Source of the DNA: Hydrogenophaga sp.
GTDB lineage: Bacteria; Pseudomonadota; Gammaproteobacteria; Burkholderiales; Burkholderiaceae_C
Assembly (NCBI RefSeq): GCF_025699295.1
Contig: NZ_JAILWB010000001.1
Span: 124,001-188,000 of the forward strand
Length of the DNA stretch: 64,000 bases
Direction of reading: 5' to 3'
The notes beneath the pieces were generated by a model. The model did not search any database, was not told the origin of the DNA, and worked only from the letters and a program-made list of their open reading frames with translations. Made by a program: the position numbers and the translations under genes. The first letter of the stretch is position 1, and each line of letters opens with the position of its first letter. Shown here piece after piece: positions 25,811 to 34,654 of the stretch.

Positions 25811-26551
25811 TCAGTCGCCCTGGAACCCACCGTTGCGATAAGTCACCACCAGCGTGTCGCGCCAGCCCAGGGCATCGTCCTGCAGCGGCTGGATCGGCGT
25901 GCTCTCGTGGATCACGCGCGCATCGTCGAGCAGCAGCAGCGACCAGGGCTCGCGCAGCGTGAAGCGCTGACCGCCCGGGCCGCTGGCCTCGAACACGCGA
26001 CTCTCGCCGCCCTTGATGGCGTGGCGCGCCACCATGAACACGGCCACCAGGTCCACGCCGTCGCGGTGCGCACCTTCGGGCGTGGGGCGACCGATGCCGT
26101 CCGTGGTGTCGATGCGGAACGGGTGCGCTTCCACGTACCAGGGCTGCGCGCCACGCAAGGCGCTGGCGGCCTCGCCCAGACGCACCAGCAGGCGGTTCCA
26201 TACCGGCTGCGCCACCACCTCGGGCTCCATGGGTTCGAACCAGCGCTGCATGCCACCGTGCAGCGCGTTGTATTCCAGCGGCTGCCAGTGCGCGCGGTGC
26301 GGCGACTGCTCGACCCGCCCGCCATCGACCACGAAGCAGCTGTGGCGCCGGCTGCGGTAGCGCCCACCGTCCTTCAGGTACGCGTCGGCCGGCAGGTGGT
26401 CCCAGCCGGCGTGCAGCGCGGCCAGCTCGGCGGGCGTGGCGGGCAGCCACTCGGCCACGGCCGTTGCGCTCAGCAGCGCGAAACCGGCGGTGTTCAACGC
26501 GCTGTGCAGGTCGGACAGCGGCACGTAGGGGGGCTGGAATTCGCTGGTCAT
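25811..26551 (-). CDS. 2OG-Fe(II) dioxygenase family protein
   Basis: A 246-residue protein of the 2OG-Fe_Oxy_2 type. EGAHRDGVDLVAVFMV (about residues 163-178) supplies the HxD iron ligands, and RVIHES near residue 218 the distal His, followed by an Arg in WRDTLVVTYRNGGF that would bind 2-oxoglutarate. RSRRHSCFVV is a family marker. The substrate is unknown; some relatives hydroxylate free amino acids. ATG 26551 starts at MTSEFQPPYV. Confidence 0.83.
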   Translation of the reverse strand: MTSEFQPPYVPLSDLHSALNTAGFALLSATAVAEWLPATPAELAALHAGWDHLPADAYLKDGGRYRSRRHSCFVVDGGRVEQSPHRAHWQPLEYNALHGGMQRWFEPMEPEVVAQPVWNRLLVRLGEAASALRGAQPWYVEAHPFRIDTTDGIGRPTPEGAHRDGVDLVAVFMVARHAIKGGESRVFEASGPGGQRFTLREPWSLLLLDDARVIHESTPIQPLQDDALGWRDTLVVTYRNGGFQGD

Positions 26552-26697
26552 GAGGCTGGCCAGTGTAGCGGTGGCGCAGCCGCACACAGCGTGGCGGGGG
26601 CATGTCGCAAGAAGGTTTGCGCTGGATCAACGCGGGCCCGCGGCGCCACTGCCAAGCTTCACCCATGCCCTGTCGGGACAGGCGCAAGGAGAAGACG

Positions 26698-27090
26698 ATG
26701 GAGATCTCTGAATGGTCGGACGCGCTCCGGCTGGACTTCGTTCCGCTGGACACGCTCAACCGCGAGCTGATCGAGGACCTGGCGCGCGCGCAGCGCGCCG
26801 ACAATGGCGAGCTGCTTCAGGCCTGGGTGGATCTGGTGGCGCACGTCGCCGCGCATTTCGGACAGGAAGACCGCTGGATGCGCACCACCGGCCATGGCCA
26901 GTCGGAGGCACACGCGCTCGAACACCGGGTGGTGCTCAACCTGCTGCGCGAAGGCCTGGCGCAGGCACGCAACGGTCAGCTGGCACCTGTGCGGCAGATG
27001 GCGCGCGAACTGGGCACCTGGTTCACGCGGCACACACAATCGTTCGACGCGGCCCTGGCATTGCACCTGCGCAGCCACACGCGCACCTGA
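26698..27090 (+). CDS. Hemerythrin-like protein with an altered iron site
   Basis: A 130-residue four-helix protein with hemerythrin spacing: HVAAHFGQEDRWM, HALEHRVVL and FTRHTQSFDAALALH retain most His/Asp/Glu iron ligands. The first His of the family (in the D-x-x-H pattern of helix 1) reads DTLNREL, with Asn in its place. It is preceded by AAGGAGAAG. Hemerythrins bind oxygen or sense it; loss of one ligand may change or abolish this. It is cytoplasmic. Confidence 0.78.
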   Translation: MEISEWSDALRLDFVPLDTLNRELIEDLARAQRADNGELLQAWVDLVAHVAAHFGQEDRWMRTTGHGQSEAHALEHRVVLNLLREGLAQARNGQLAPVRQMARELGTWFTRHTQSFDAALALHLRSHTRT

Positions 27091-27149
27091 GACCCCGTGC
27101 AAACCACCCACCCACGAGGTGGCGCGCCACCATGCGAGGAGACAGCACC

Positions 27150-27920
27150 ATGACCGACGATCCGCCACCGCCATCGGTGTTCGACCTGCCACTGGCCTCG
27201 CTGCAGGCAGGCGACCCGCTGCGCTGGCTGCGCCAGGGCTGGGCCGACTTCGTGCGCTGCCCGCGCATCGGCCTGTTCTACGGCCTGTGCTTCTTCCTCA
27301 TGGGCCATGCGCTGCTGGCGGTGTTCCAGGCCGCGCCGGCGTATGTGCTCGCGCTCTCGGCGGGCTTTCTGCTGATGGGTCCGTTCCTCTGCCTGGGCCT
27401 GTACGACGCCAGCCGCGCGCTGCAGTCCGGGCACACGCCGTCGCTGCGCGCCTCGCTGCTCGCATGGCGGCCGACCAAGGGCACCATGGCCATCTTCGCC
27501 GGTGTGCTTCTGGTGCTGGAGATGCTGTGGGGCCGCGCTTCACTGGTGGTGTTCGCGGTGAGCTTCAACACCCTGCCCGGCAGCGGCCCCCTGCTGGCGC
27601 AACTGCTCGACCCGCAGAACCTGGGCTTCCTGGTCACCTACGCGCTGGTGGGGGGCGTCTTCGCCGGCCTGATCTTCGTGACCAGCGCCATCGCCATCCC
27701 GATGATCCTCGACCGCGAGGTGGATGCCATCTCGGCGGGCCTGACCAGCATCCGCGCCTGCCTGCAGAACCCGGGCGTGATGTTCTGGTGGGGCACATTG
27801 ATCACCGGCCTGGTGGTGCTGGCCATGCTGCCCGCATTCCTGGGCCTGTTCGTGGCCGGCCCGCTGGTGGGCCACGCCACCTGGCACGCCTACCGGCAGA
27901 TCGTGCCGGCGCAGGCCTGA
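27150..27920 (+). CDS. DUF2189 integral membrane protein
   Basis: A 256-residue protein with about six membrane helices and the DUF2189 pattern: LRWLRQGWADFVRCPRIGLFYG, then GPFLCLGLYDASRALQSG, and the C-terminal FVAGPLVGHATWHAYRQ. It lies in the inner membrane, function unknown. GAGGAG precedes the start. It follows the hemerythrin-like gene by 59 bp and ends 3 bp before the convergent acuI. Confidence 0.85.
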   Translation: MTDDPPPPSVFDLPLASLQAGDPLRWLRQGWADFVRCPRIGLFYGLCFFLMGHALLAVFQAAPAYVLALSAGFLLMGPFLCLGLYDASRALQSGHTPSLRASLLAWRPTKGTMAIFAGVLLVLEMLWGRASLVVFAVSFNTLPGSGPLLAQLLDPQNLGFLVTYALVGGVFAGLIFVTSAIAIPMILDREVDAISAGLTSIRACLQNPGVMFWWGTLITGLVVLAMLPAFLGLFVAGPLVGHATWHAYRQIVPAQA

Positions 27921-27923
27921 GCC

Positions 27924-28922
27924 TCAGGCGTTGACGTTCACCACCAGCCGCCCGCGCACCTGGCCGGCCAGGATGTCGCTGCCGGCGGCCATGGCGTCGC
28001 GCAGGCCGATCTCTGTCGTGATCGCCTTGAGCTGCGCGCGGTCCAGCTTCTTCGCCAACGCATCCCATGCGGCTTCGCGTCGGGCCATCGGCGCCATCAC
28101 GCTGTCGATGCCGTACAGCGTGATGCCGCGCAGGATGAAGGGCGCCACGCTCGCGGGCAGGTCCATGCCCTGTGCCAGGCCGCAGGCCGCGACCGCGCCG
28201 CCGTAGCGCGTGCTGGCGCAGGCATTGGCCAGCGTGTGGCTGCCCACCGAATCGACCACGGCGATCCAGCGCTCCTTCTGCAGCGGCTTGCCGGGCGCGC
28301 TCAGTTCGCTGCGATCGATCACGGTGGCCGCACCCAGCGACCTCAGGTAATCGGCCTCCTGCGGCCGGCCGGTGGACGCCACCACCGTGTGTCCCATGCC
28401 GGCGAGCAACGAGATCGCCACACTGCCCACGCCACCGCCCGCACCGGTCACCAGCACGTCACCACTGCCGCTGGCCACGCCGGCATCGGCCCAGTGCTTC
28501 TGCAACGCCATCACGCACAGCATGGCCGTGTAGCCCGCGGTTCCCAGCGACATTGCCTCGCGCTCGCTCAGCGTGTCGGGCAGAGCCACGAGCCAGTTGC
28601 CTTTGACGCGCGCCATCTGCGCCAGGCCGCCCCAATGGGTTTCTCCGACACCGAAGCCATTGAGCAGCACGCGGTCACCGGCCTTCCACCTGGGATGGTC
28701 GCTCTGCGTCACCGTGCCCGCGAAGTCGATGCCCGGCACCATCGGGAAGCTGCGCACCACGGGCGACTTTCCCGTGATGGCCAGGCCGTCCTTGTAGTTC
28801 ACGGTCGAATAGTCGATGCGCACCGTCACGTCGCCGCTGGCGGGCAGTTGCGCTTCATCAAGCTGCGTGAGTTCGCAGCGGTAGCCCGACTCGGGTTGGG
28901 TGATCACGAGGGCATTGAACAT
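27924..28922 (-). CDS. acuI: Acryloyl-CoA reductase (AcuI/YhdH-type MDR oxidoreductase)
   Basis: A 332-residue zinc-independent medium-chain reductase. IDYSTVNYKDGLAITGKSP and PMVPGIDFAGTV are the AcuI/YhdH hallmarks, and VTGAGGGVGSVAISLLAGMG is the NADPH loop. AcuI reduces acryloyl-CoA to propionyl-CoA. It lies downstream of an acyl-CoA ligase and a small membrane-protein gene on the same strand with 10-bp and 4-bp gaps, so an operon handling short or unsaturated acyl groups is plausible. Confidence 0.9.
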   Translation of the reverse strand: MFNALVITQPESGYRCELTQLDEAQLPASGDVTVRIDYSTVNYKDGLAITGKSPVVRSFPMVPGIDFAGTVTQSDHPRWKAGDRVLLNGFGVGETHWGGLAQMARVKGNWLVALPDTLSEREAMSLGTAGYTAMLCVMALQKHWADAGVASGSGDVLVTGAGGGVGSVAISLLAGMGHTVVASTGRPQEADYLRSLGAATVIDRSELSAPGKPLQKERWIAVVDSVGSHTLANACASTRYGGAVAACGLAQGMDLPASVAPFILRGITLYGIDSVMAPMARREAAWDALAKKLDRAQLKAITTEIGLRDAMAAGSDILAGQVRGRLVVNVNA

Positions 28923-28932
28923 GGGAGGGCTC

Positions 28933-29166
28933 CTAGGATGACGTCATGGGCGCCGACTCGCGCCACAGGCGCACTGTCAACCACCAGGCCAGCACGGCAT
29001 CGACCAGCGCCATCAGGCTCAGCACCAGCCGCAAGCCGCCGGGTGGGTCGGCGATCTGCAGGTACAGCACGATGCCCGACGACAGCAGCTGCAGGGCCAG
29101 CATGAGCCAGAACAGGCCGCGGCGCGGTTGCCAGAGGCGGCGAAAGGCTTCGGTCAGGGACGGCAT
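28933..29166 (-). CDS. Small two-helix membrane protein
   Basis: A 77-residue protein with two membrane segments (about residues 17-37 and 46-66) separated by a short loop, and a positively charged N-terminus (RRLWQPRRG). No family recognised. It sits between the ligase and acuI with gaps of 4 and 10 bp, so it is co-transcribed with both. Confidence 0.65.
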   Translation of the reverse strand: MPSLTEAFRRLWQPRRGLFWLMLALQLLSSGIVLYLQIADPPGGLRLVLSLMALVDAVLAWWLTVRLWRESAPMTSS

Positions 29167-29170
29167 GCGT

Positions 29171-30919
29171 TCATTGTGCCGCCATCGTCTTCTGCGCCTC
29201 CTGCTCCTGCAGCAGGCGCCACATGACCTTGCCGCTGCCGCTCTTGGGCAGCGCGGCCACGAACTCGACGGTGCGAGGGCACTTGTAGGCCGCCATGTTC
29301 TCGCGGCACCAGTCGATCACGCCCTGCTCGCTCGTGCTGCCGCGCGCGGCTTCGCGCAGCACCACCACGGCCTTCACGCTCTCGCCGCGGTAGGCGTCCT
29401 GCGTGGCGATCACGCAGGCCTCGGCGATGGCGGGGTGGCGGAACATCAGTGCCTCCACCTCGGCCGGCCAGACCTTGAAGCCGCTGGCGTTGATCATGCG
29501 CTTGAGGCGATCGGTGATGAAGAAGTAACCGTCCTCGTCGACCCGGCCCAGGTCGCCGGACCGGAAGAAGCGCTTGCCCTCGAAGGTGATGAAGGCGGCG
29601 TCGGTGGCTTCGGGGCGCTTCCAGTAACCGTCGAACACCTCGGGGCCGTGGATGATGATCTCGCCCGATTCGCCCCGCGGCATCTCCTGCAGCGTGATCG
29701 GGTCGACCACGCGCGCCTCGGTGCTCAGGAAGGGGATGCCCAGGCACTGCTGCTTGGGGTGGTCGGGCGGGTTGTTGTGCGAAGGCGCGGCGGTCTCGGT
29801 CAGGCCGTAGCCCTCCGAATAACGCAGACCGTACTGCTCCAGCAGGCGCTGCGCCACGGCCTGTGGCATGGCCGCGCCGCCACCGCCGACCAGCACCAGG
29901 CTGGAGAGGTCGTACTGGTCGAAGCGCGGGCTCGCCAGCAGGTCGATGATCATCGTGGGGATGTTGGTCCAGTGCGTGACGCGCCAGCGCGAGATGAGCT
30001 GGCCCGCGAGGTCGCGGTCCCAGCGCGGCATCATGACCATGGTCGCGCCGATGTACACCGCGGCGTGCATGCCGGCCACCATGCCGGTGATGTGGAACAT
30101 CGGCACCACCAGCAGGCCCACGTTCTCTGAAGTGCTGTGGGTCCACTGGCCCACGGCCACCGCGTTGTGCATCACGGTGCGGTGCGGGTGCATGCAGCCC
30201 TTGGGCAGGCCGGTGGTGCCGCTGGTGTAGGGCAGCACGGCGAGGTCGTCCGGGCCGCGGTTGTGCGCCGGCGCGCTGCCGGTGCAGGCCAGCGCATCGG
30301 CCCAGTCGCTCACGCTGCCACCGGGCAGCGCGGGCACGGCGTGGCGCGCGCCCAGCCAGTCGGCCCAGGCCGGTGGAATCTCCGCCTTTGGACCGATGGC
30401 GTCGCTGTAGTGCGAGACCACGAGGTGGCGCAGGCGTTCGCCCTCGGGCACCTCGCTGTTGGCCTTGAGCAGATCACCAGCGAGATCGGCCGCGGCAATG
30501 GCCACGCGCGCGTCGGGGTCGGTGATGTAGTGCTTGAGCTCCTCGGCCCGGTTCATCGGGTTGACCGGCACCACCACCGCGTTGGCGCGCAGGATGGCGA
30601 AATGCGCCACCACCCATTGCGGGCAGTTCTGCATCAGCAGGATCACACGGTCGCCGTCCTGCACGCCCTGCTGCCGCAGGTGCGCCGCGAGGCGCTCGGC
30701 CTGCTCGTGCAGGTCGCGGTAGGTGAACACGCGGTCGAAGAACACCAGCGCGGGCTTGTCGGGGTAGCGCAGCGCGCTCACCGCAAGGTTGTGCCAGAGC
30801 GAGGTGGCCGGCGGGTGGATGCGGTGCGGCAGGCGCGAGGGCCAGAAGCGGTGGTGCGCCCATGGGTCGGGCATGGGCGCCGTACTGGCTGGCGCAGGGG
30901 CGGTGGCGGTGGTGCTCAT
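29171..30919 (-). CDS. Long-chain fatty-acid-CoA ligase-like AMP-binding enzyme
   Basis: A 582-residue adenylate-forming ligase. LPYTSGTTGLPKG is the AMP-binding P-loop, EGYGLTETAAPSHNNPP the A5 region, RSGDLGRVDEDGYFFITDRLKRMIN the hinge and A8 motif, and SGSGKVMWRLL holds the catalytic Lys. It activates a carboxylic acid to its CoA thioester; chain length is not evident. GGAGACAAGCG precedes ATG 30919. It leads the ligase, small membrane protein, acuI run. Confidence 0.88.
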   Translation of the reverse strand: MSTTATAPAPASTAPMPDPWAHHRFWPSRLPHRIHPPATSLWHNLAVSALRYPDKPALVFFDRVFTYRDLHEQAERLAAHLRQQGVQDGDRVILLMQNCPQWVVAHFAILRANAVVVPVNPMNRAEELKHYITDPDARVAIAAADLAGDLLKANSEVPEGERLRHLVVSHYSDAIGPKAEIPPAWADWLGARHAVPALPGGSVSDWADALACTGSAPAHNRGPDDLAVLPYTSGTTGLPKGCMHPHRTVMHNAVAVGQWTHSTSENVGLLVVPMFHITGMVAGMHAAVYIGATMVMMPRWDRDLAGQLISRWRVTHWTNIPTMIIDLLASPRFDQYDLSSLVLVGGGGAAMPQAVAQRLLEQYGLRYSEGYGLTETAAPSHNNPPDHPKQQCLGIPFLSTEARVVDPITLQEMPRGESGEIIIHGPEVFDGYWKRPEATDAAFITFEGKRFFRSGDLGRVDEDGYFFITDRLKRMINASGFKVWPAEVEALMFRHPAIAEACVIATQDAYRGESVKAVVVLREAARGSTSEQGVIDWCRENMAAYKCPRTVEFVAALPKSGSGKVMWRLLQEQEAQKTMAAQ

Positions 30920-31025
30920 CGCTTGTCTCCGATGTTCTTGATGTCCAACGAAACCAAGCATACGGGCCGCGTCGGGGAACCGGCATGGTGCTTGTCGCGC
31001 CCGGGACCGTCGGCGCGCGCGGCGG

Positions 31026-31040
31026 TGGCACGGAACCTGC
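31026..31040 (+). promoter_or_regulatory. Candidate sigma-54 promoter upstream of aapJ
   Basis: TGGCAC (31026-31031), five bases, then CTGC (31037-31040) fits the -24/-12 consensus TGGCAC-N5-TTGC with one mismatch and correct GG to GC spacing. It would start transcription about 180 bp before aapJ. The gap 30920-31234 also holds a GACATG...CATGTC dyad (31085-31105) and the NtrC-like site at 31170; nothing coding is visible in it. Confidence 0.4.
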
Positions 31041-31169
31041 GACGCCACACGGGCCGGCGTCCGCACGGGGCCATGCGGGATCGTGACATGAAAAATTTGC
31101 ATGTCTTTCCCACGTAAACCCCGATCCCCCCTCCAAAAGGGCAGGGATACATTGGTTGCGCCCAGGGCA

Positions 31170-31186
31170 TGCACCCAACAGGTGCA
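31170..31186. promoter_or_regulatory. NtrC-like binding site in the aap leader
   Basis: TGCACC-N5-GGTGCA is a perfect palindrome equal to the NtrC consensus, 49 bp before the aapJ start. Its place downstream of the candidate sigma-54 promoter is unusual. A role in nitrogen control of the amino-acid transporter is an inference. Confidence 0.5.
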
Positions 31187-31234
31187 GGCCTCTGCCCGGC
31201 AGATGCACTTCCACTACACGAACGGAGAGACCCG

Positions 31235-32263
31235 ATGAAGATGAGTTCCAAGACATTGACTGCCGTGGCCCTGAGCGCGGTCGCCACCCTGGTCAGCCTG
31301 CCCGCGCATGCCGGCAAGGATCTCGATGCGATCAAGAAACGGGGTGAACTGATCTGTGGCGTCAGCACCGGTCTGGCCGGCTTCTCCGCCGCCGACAGCC
31401 AGGGCAAATGGAGCGGTCTGGACGTGGACGTGTGCCGCTCCGTGGCCGCAGCCGTGCTCAATGACTCCACCAAGGTGCGCTACGTGCCCCTGAATGCCGC
31501 ACAGCGCTTCACCGCCCTGCAGTCCGGCGAGGTCGACCTGCTGCCGCGCAACACCACCTGGACGCTCACCCGCGACGCCTCGCTCGGCCTGCACTTCACC
31601 GGTGTGAATTTCTATGATGGCCAGGGCTTCATGGTGCCCAAGAGCCTGAACGTCAAGAGCGCCAAGGACCTCAAGGGCGCCACGGTGTGCGTGCAGGCCG
31701 GCACCACCACCGAACTGAACATGAGCGATTACTCGCGCGCCAACAACCTCAACCTGCGCCCGATCGTGTTTGCCGAGCTGGCAGCCACCAACGCGGCCTA
31801 CTTCGCCGGACGGTGCCAGGCCTACACCACGGACGCCTCCGGCCTGGCCTCGATCCGCTCGAAGGAAGCGGCCAAGCCCGACGACCACATGATCCTGCCC
31901 GAACTGATCTCCAAGGAGCCCCTGGGCCCGGCGGTGCGCCGTGGCGACGATGAGTTCTTTGCCATCGTGAAATGGATCGGCTACGCGCTGCTGGAGGCCG
32001 AGGAACTGGGCATCACGGCCGCCAACGTGGACACCATGAAGAAGGACAGCAAGAACCCGAGCGTGATGCGCCTGCTGGGTGGCGGCACCGAGGACACCGG
32101 CAAGCTGCTCGGCCTGGACAAGGACTGGGCCGTGCGCGCCATCAAGGCCGTGGGCAACTACGGCGAGAGCTACGAGCGCAACATCACCCCGATCGGCCTG
32201 CCGCGTGGCGTCAATGCCCTGTGGAACAAGGGCGGCCTGATGTACCCGATGCCCATTCGCTGA
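31235..32263 (+). CDS. aapJ: General L-amino-acid ABC transporter, periplasmic binding protein
   Basis: A 342-residue protein with a signal peptide (cut after SLPAHA, about residue 26) and the SBP_bac_3 fold: LDAIKKRGELICGVSTGLAGFS, SGLDVDVCRSVAAAV and LPRNTTWTLTRD are typical of AapJ/BztA. It captures amino acids in the periplasm for AapQMP. ACGGAGAGACCC precedes ATG 31235. A stable hairpin follows its stop, as often seen where the binding protein is made in excess. Confidence 0.92.
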   Translation: MKMSSKTLTAVALSAVATLVSLPAHAGKDLDAIKKRGELICGVSTGLAGFSAADSQGKWSGLDVDVCRSVAAAVLNDSTKVRYVPLNAAQRFTALQSGEVDLLPRNTTWTLTRDASLGLHFTGVNFYDGQGFMVPKSLNVKSAKDLKGATVCVQAGTTTELNMSDYSRANNLNLRPIVFAELAATNAAYFAGRCQAYTTDASGLASIRSKEAAKPDDHMILPELISKEPLGPAVRRGDDEFFAIVKWIGYALLEAEELGITAANVDTMKKDSKNPSVMRLLGGGTEDTGKLLGLDKDWAVRAIKAVGNYGESYERNITPIGLPRGVNALWNKGGLMYPMPIR

Positions 32264-32280
32264 TCGCGCAACACGGGCTG

Positions 32281-32313
32281 ACAACGCCGGCGTGGAATTC
32301 CTGCCGGCGTTGT
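32281..32313 (+). promoter_or_regulatory. Intercistronic hairpin between aapJ and aapQ
   Basis: ACAACGCCGGC (32281-32291) and GCCGGCGTTGT (32303-32313) form a perfect 11-bp stem with an 11-base loop, 17 bp after the aapJ stop. No T-run follows, so it probably protects the aapJ message or partly attenuates transcription into aapQ. Confidence 0.65.
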
Positions 32314-32358
32314 CGCATCTGGGGCCAGTGAGCTCCCGACCTCCCACAGGAGACCACA

Positions 32359-33537
32359 TTGAACGCCGCCTCCAAACCTCCACGGCCCGCGTGGTCGTGG
32401 CGCAGCCGCGCCGCGCGCGGGCTGATCTACCAGACCGTCGCCCTGCTGCTCATCGGTCTGGGTGTCTGGTTCCTGGCGCACAACACCCAGGAAAACATGC
32501 GCATCCGGGGCATTCAGAGCGGCTTTGACTTTCTCGGCGATGCCGCCGGATTCGACATCGGCGAGACCATGATCGAATACAGCCCGAGCCAGACCTACGG
32601 CAAGGCCATCTGGGTGGGCGTGCTCAACACACTGCGCGTGGCCGTCATCGGTATCGTGCTCACGACCATCCTGGGTGTGCTGCTGGGCGTGGGACGGTTC
32701 TCGCGCAACGGCCTGGTGCGCGGCATCTGCTACGGCTACGTCGAAATCTTCCGCAACGTACCGATCCTGCTGCAGATGCTGATGTGGTACTTGTTCTTTG
32801 TCGAGGTGCTGCCCGTGCCTGGCGAGGCGTGGAACGTTGCCAACCTGTTCTACCTGAGCAAGGACGGCTTCGCCTTTCCCCGGCCCATGCAGGGCACAGG
32901 CTACCTGGTGATGCTGGCGGGCCTCGTGGCCGGCGTTCTGCTGGCCTGGGTGTGGCGCCGCTGGGCGCTGCGCGAGTTCGAGAAAACCGGCCGCCTGCGC
33001 AAGCCGGGCTGGCCCACGCTGGGCATCGTGCTCGGTGGCACCCTGCTCGGCTGGCTGGCCGGCGGCATGCCCAAGCAGTGGGCCGTGCCCGAGGCGGGGC
33101 GCTTCATGATCGAGGGCGGTGGCAGTGTCTCGCCCGAGTTCATGGCCGTGCTCATCAGCCTGACCATCTACACCGCCGCCTTCGTGGCCGAGGTGGTGCG
33201 CGGTGGCATCCAGTCGGTCAGCCTGGGCCAGAAAGAGGCGTCGGCGGCGCTGGGCCTGGCGCCGCGGCAGACCATGAACCTTGTGGTGCTGCCCCAGGCC
33301 ATGCGCGTGATCATTCCGCCGCTGACCAACCAGTACCTCAACCTGACCAAGAATTCCTCGCTGGCCGTGGCCGTGGGCTACCCCGACGTGGTCTCGATCG
33401 CCAACACCACGCTCAACCAGTCGGGTCGCGCGGTGGAGTGCATCGCCATCATCATGCTGGTGTACCTCAGCACATCTCTGTCCACCTCGGCCTTCATGAA
33501 CTGGTACAACCAGCGCATGGCCATCAAGGAAAGGTAG
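32359..33537 (+). CDS. aapQ: General L-amino-acid ABC transporter, permease
   Basis: A 392-residue inner-membrane permease with about eight helices. The EAA loop that docks the ATPase is QKEASAALGLAPRQTMNLVVLP (about residues 292-313), and the TM region begins VGVLNTLRVAVIGIVLTTILGV. It has the long insertion typical of AapQ/BztB. The start is TTG 32359, preceded by ACAGGAGACC; no ATG or GTG is better placed. Four bases separate it from aapM. Confidence 0.9.
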   Translation: MNAASKPPRPAWSWRSRAARGLIYQTVALLLIGLGVWFLAHNTQENMRIRGIQSGFDFLGDAAGFDIGETMIEYSPSQTYGKAIWVGVLNTLRVAVIGIVLTTILGVLLGVGRFSRNGLVRGICYGYVEIFRNVPILLQMLMWYLFFVEVLPVPGEAWNVANLFYLSKDGFAFPRPMQGTGYLVMLAGLVAGVLLAWVWRRWALREFEKTGRLRKPGWPTLGIVLGGTLLGWLAGGMPKQWAVPEAGRFMIEGGGSVSPEFMAVLISLTIYTAAFVAEVVRGGIQSVSLGQKEASAALGLAPRQTMNLVVLPQAMRVIIPPLTNQYLNLTKNSSLAVAVGYPDVVSIANTTLNQSGRAVECIAIIMLVYLSTSLSTSAFMNWYNQRMAIKER

Positions 33538-33541
33538 CCCC

Positions 33542-34645
33542 ATGCCGGATACCTTCGTGCCCATCGCCGCGCGCCCCTCGCCGGTGCGCACCAGTGGCTT
33601 CGTGCCCTGGATCCGCACCAACATGTTCGGTGACCTGCGCAGCAGCATCACCTCGGTCTTTCTGCTCGCGCTGGCGGCCTACCTGCTGCCGCGGCTCTAC
33701 AACTGGGGCCTGGGCAACGCGGTCTTCAGCGCCAGTGCCGATGCCTGCCAGAGCGTGCGTGGCGCGGGCGCCTGCTGGGGGGTGGTGACGGAAAAATACC
33801 GCCTCATCCTGCTCGGGCGCTATCCGTTCGAAGAGCACTGGCGCCCGGTGCTGGCCACCAGCCTCATGGTGGCCGGCCTGATCGCCAGTTGCATCCGCGT
33901 GTTCTGGAAACCCTGGCTGGCCGCGATGTGGGTGGCCATCATGGTCGTCTTCTTCGTCCTCATGGGGGGCGGCGTGCTCGGCCTCACGCAGGTGCGCACC
34001 GACCTCTGGGGCGGTCTCCCCCTCACGGTGCTGCTGGCCACGATGTCCATCTTCCTGGCCTTTCCACTGTCCATCGCGGTGGCGCTGGGGCGGCGCAGCA
34101 ACCTGCCGGCCATCCGGTCGGCCTGCATCATCTATATCGAACTCATCCGCGGCGTGCCGCTGATCTCGGTGCTGTTCATGGCCTCGTTCATGTTCCCGCT
34201 GTTCATGCCGCAGGGCGTCACCATCGACGTGCTGGTGCGTGTGGTGGTGGGCATCACGCTGTTCGCGGCGGCCTACATGGCAGAGATCATCCGCGGCGGG
34301 CTGCAGGCCATACCCAAAGGTCAGCTCGAAGCAGCCGACACGCTGGGCCTGAGCTACTGGCAGACACAGCGCAAGATCGTGCTGCCGCAAGCGCTGGCCA
34401 TGGTGGTCCCCAGCGTGATGAACAACTTCATCTCGATCTTCAAGGACACCTCGCTGGTGACCATCGTCTCGATGTACGAGCTCACCGGCGCGCTGTCGCT
34501 GGCACTCAACTCCGACGTGAACTGGCGCCCGTTCAAGATCGAGGCCTACCTGTTCATCACGGTCGTCTATTTCATCTTCTGTTTCGCCATGTCCCGCTAC
34601 AGCCTGTGGGTCGAGAAGCAGCTCTCCACCAGCAAGGCGCGCTGA
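33542..34645 (+). CDS. aapM: General L-amino-acid ABC transporter, permease
   Basis: A 367-residue permease, partner of AapQ. Its EAA loop is QLEAADTLGLSYWQTQRKIVLP, followed by DTSLVTIVSMYELTGAL. The N-terminus FVPWIRTNMFGD and the large periplasmic loop before the permease core are characteristic of AapM/BztC. It lies in the inner membrane and is expressed from the aap operon. Confidence 0.9.
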   Translation: MPDTFVPIAARPSPVRTSGFVPWIRTNMFGDLRSSITSVFLLALAAYLLPRLYNWGLGNAVFSASADACQSVRGAGACWGVVTEKYRLILLGRYPFEEHWRPVLATSLMVAGLIASCIRVFWKPWLAAMWVAIMVVFFVLMGGGVLGLTQVRTDLWGGLPLTVLLATMSIFLAFPLSIAVALGRRSNLPAIRSACIIYIELIRGVPLISVLFMASFMFPLFMPQGVTIDVLVRVVVGITLFAAAYMAEIIRGGLQAIPKGQLEAADTLGLSYWQTQRKIVLPQALAMVVPSVMNNFISIFKDTSLVTIVSMYELTGALSLALNSDVNWRPFKIEAYLFITVVYFIFCFAMSRYSLWVEKQLSTSKAR

Positions 34646-34654
34646 AAGAACCAC

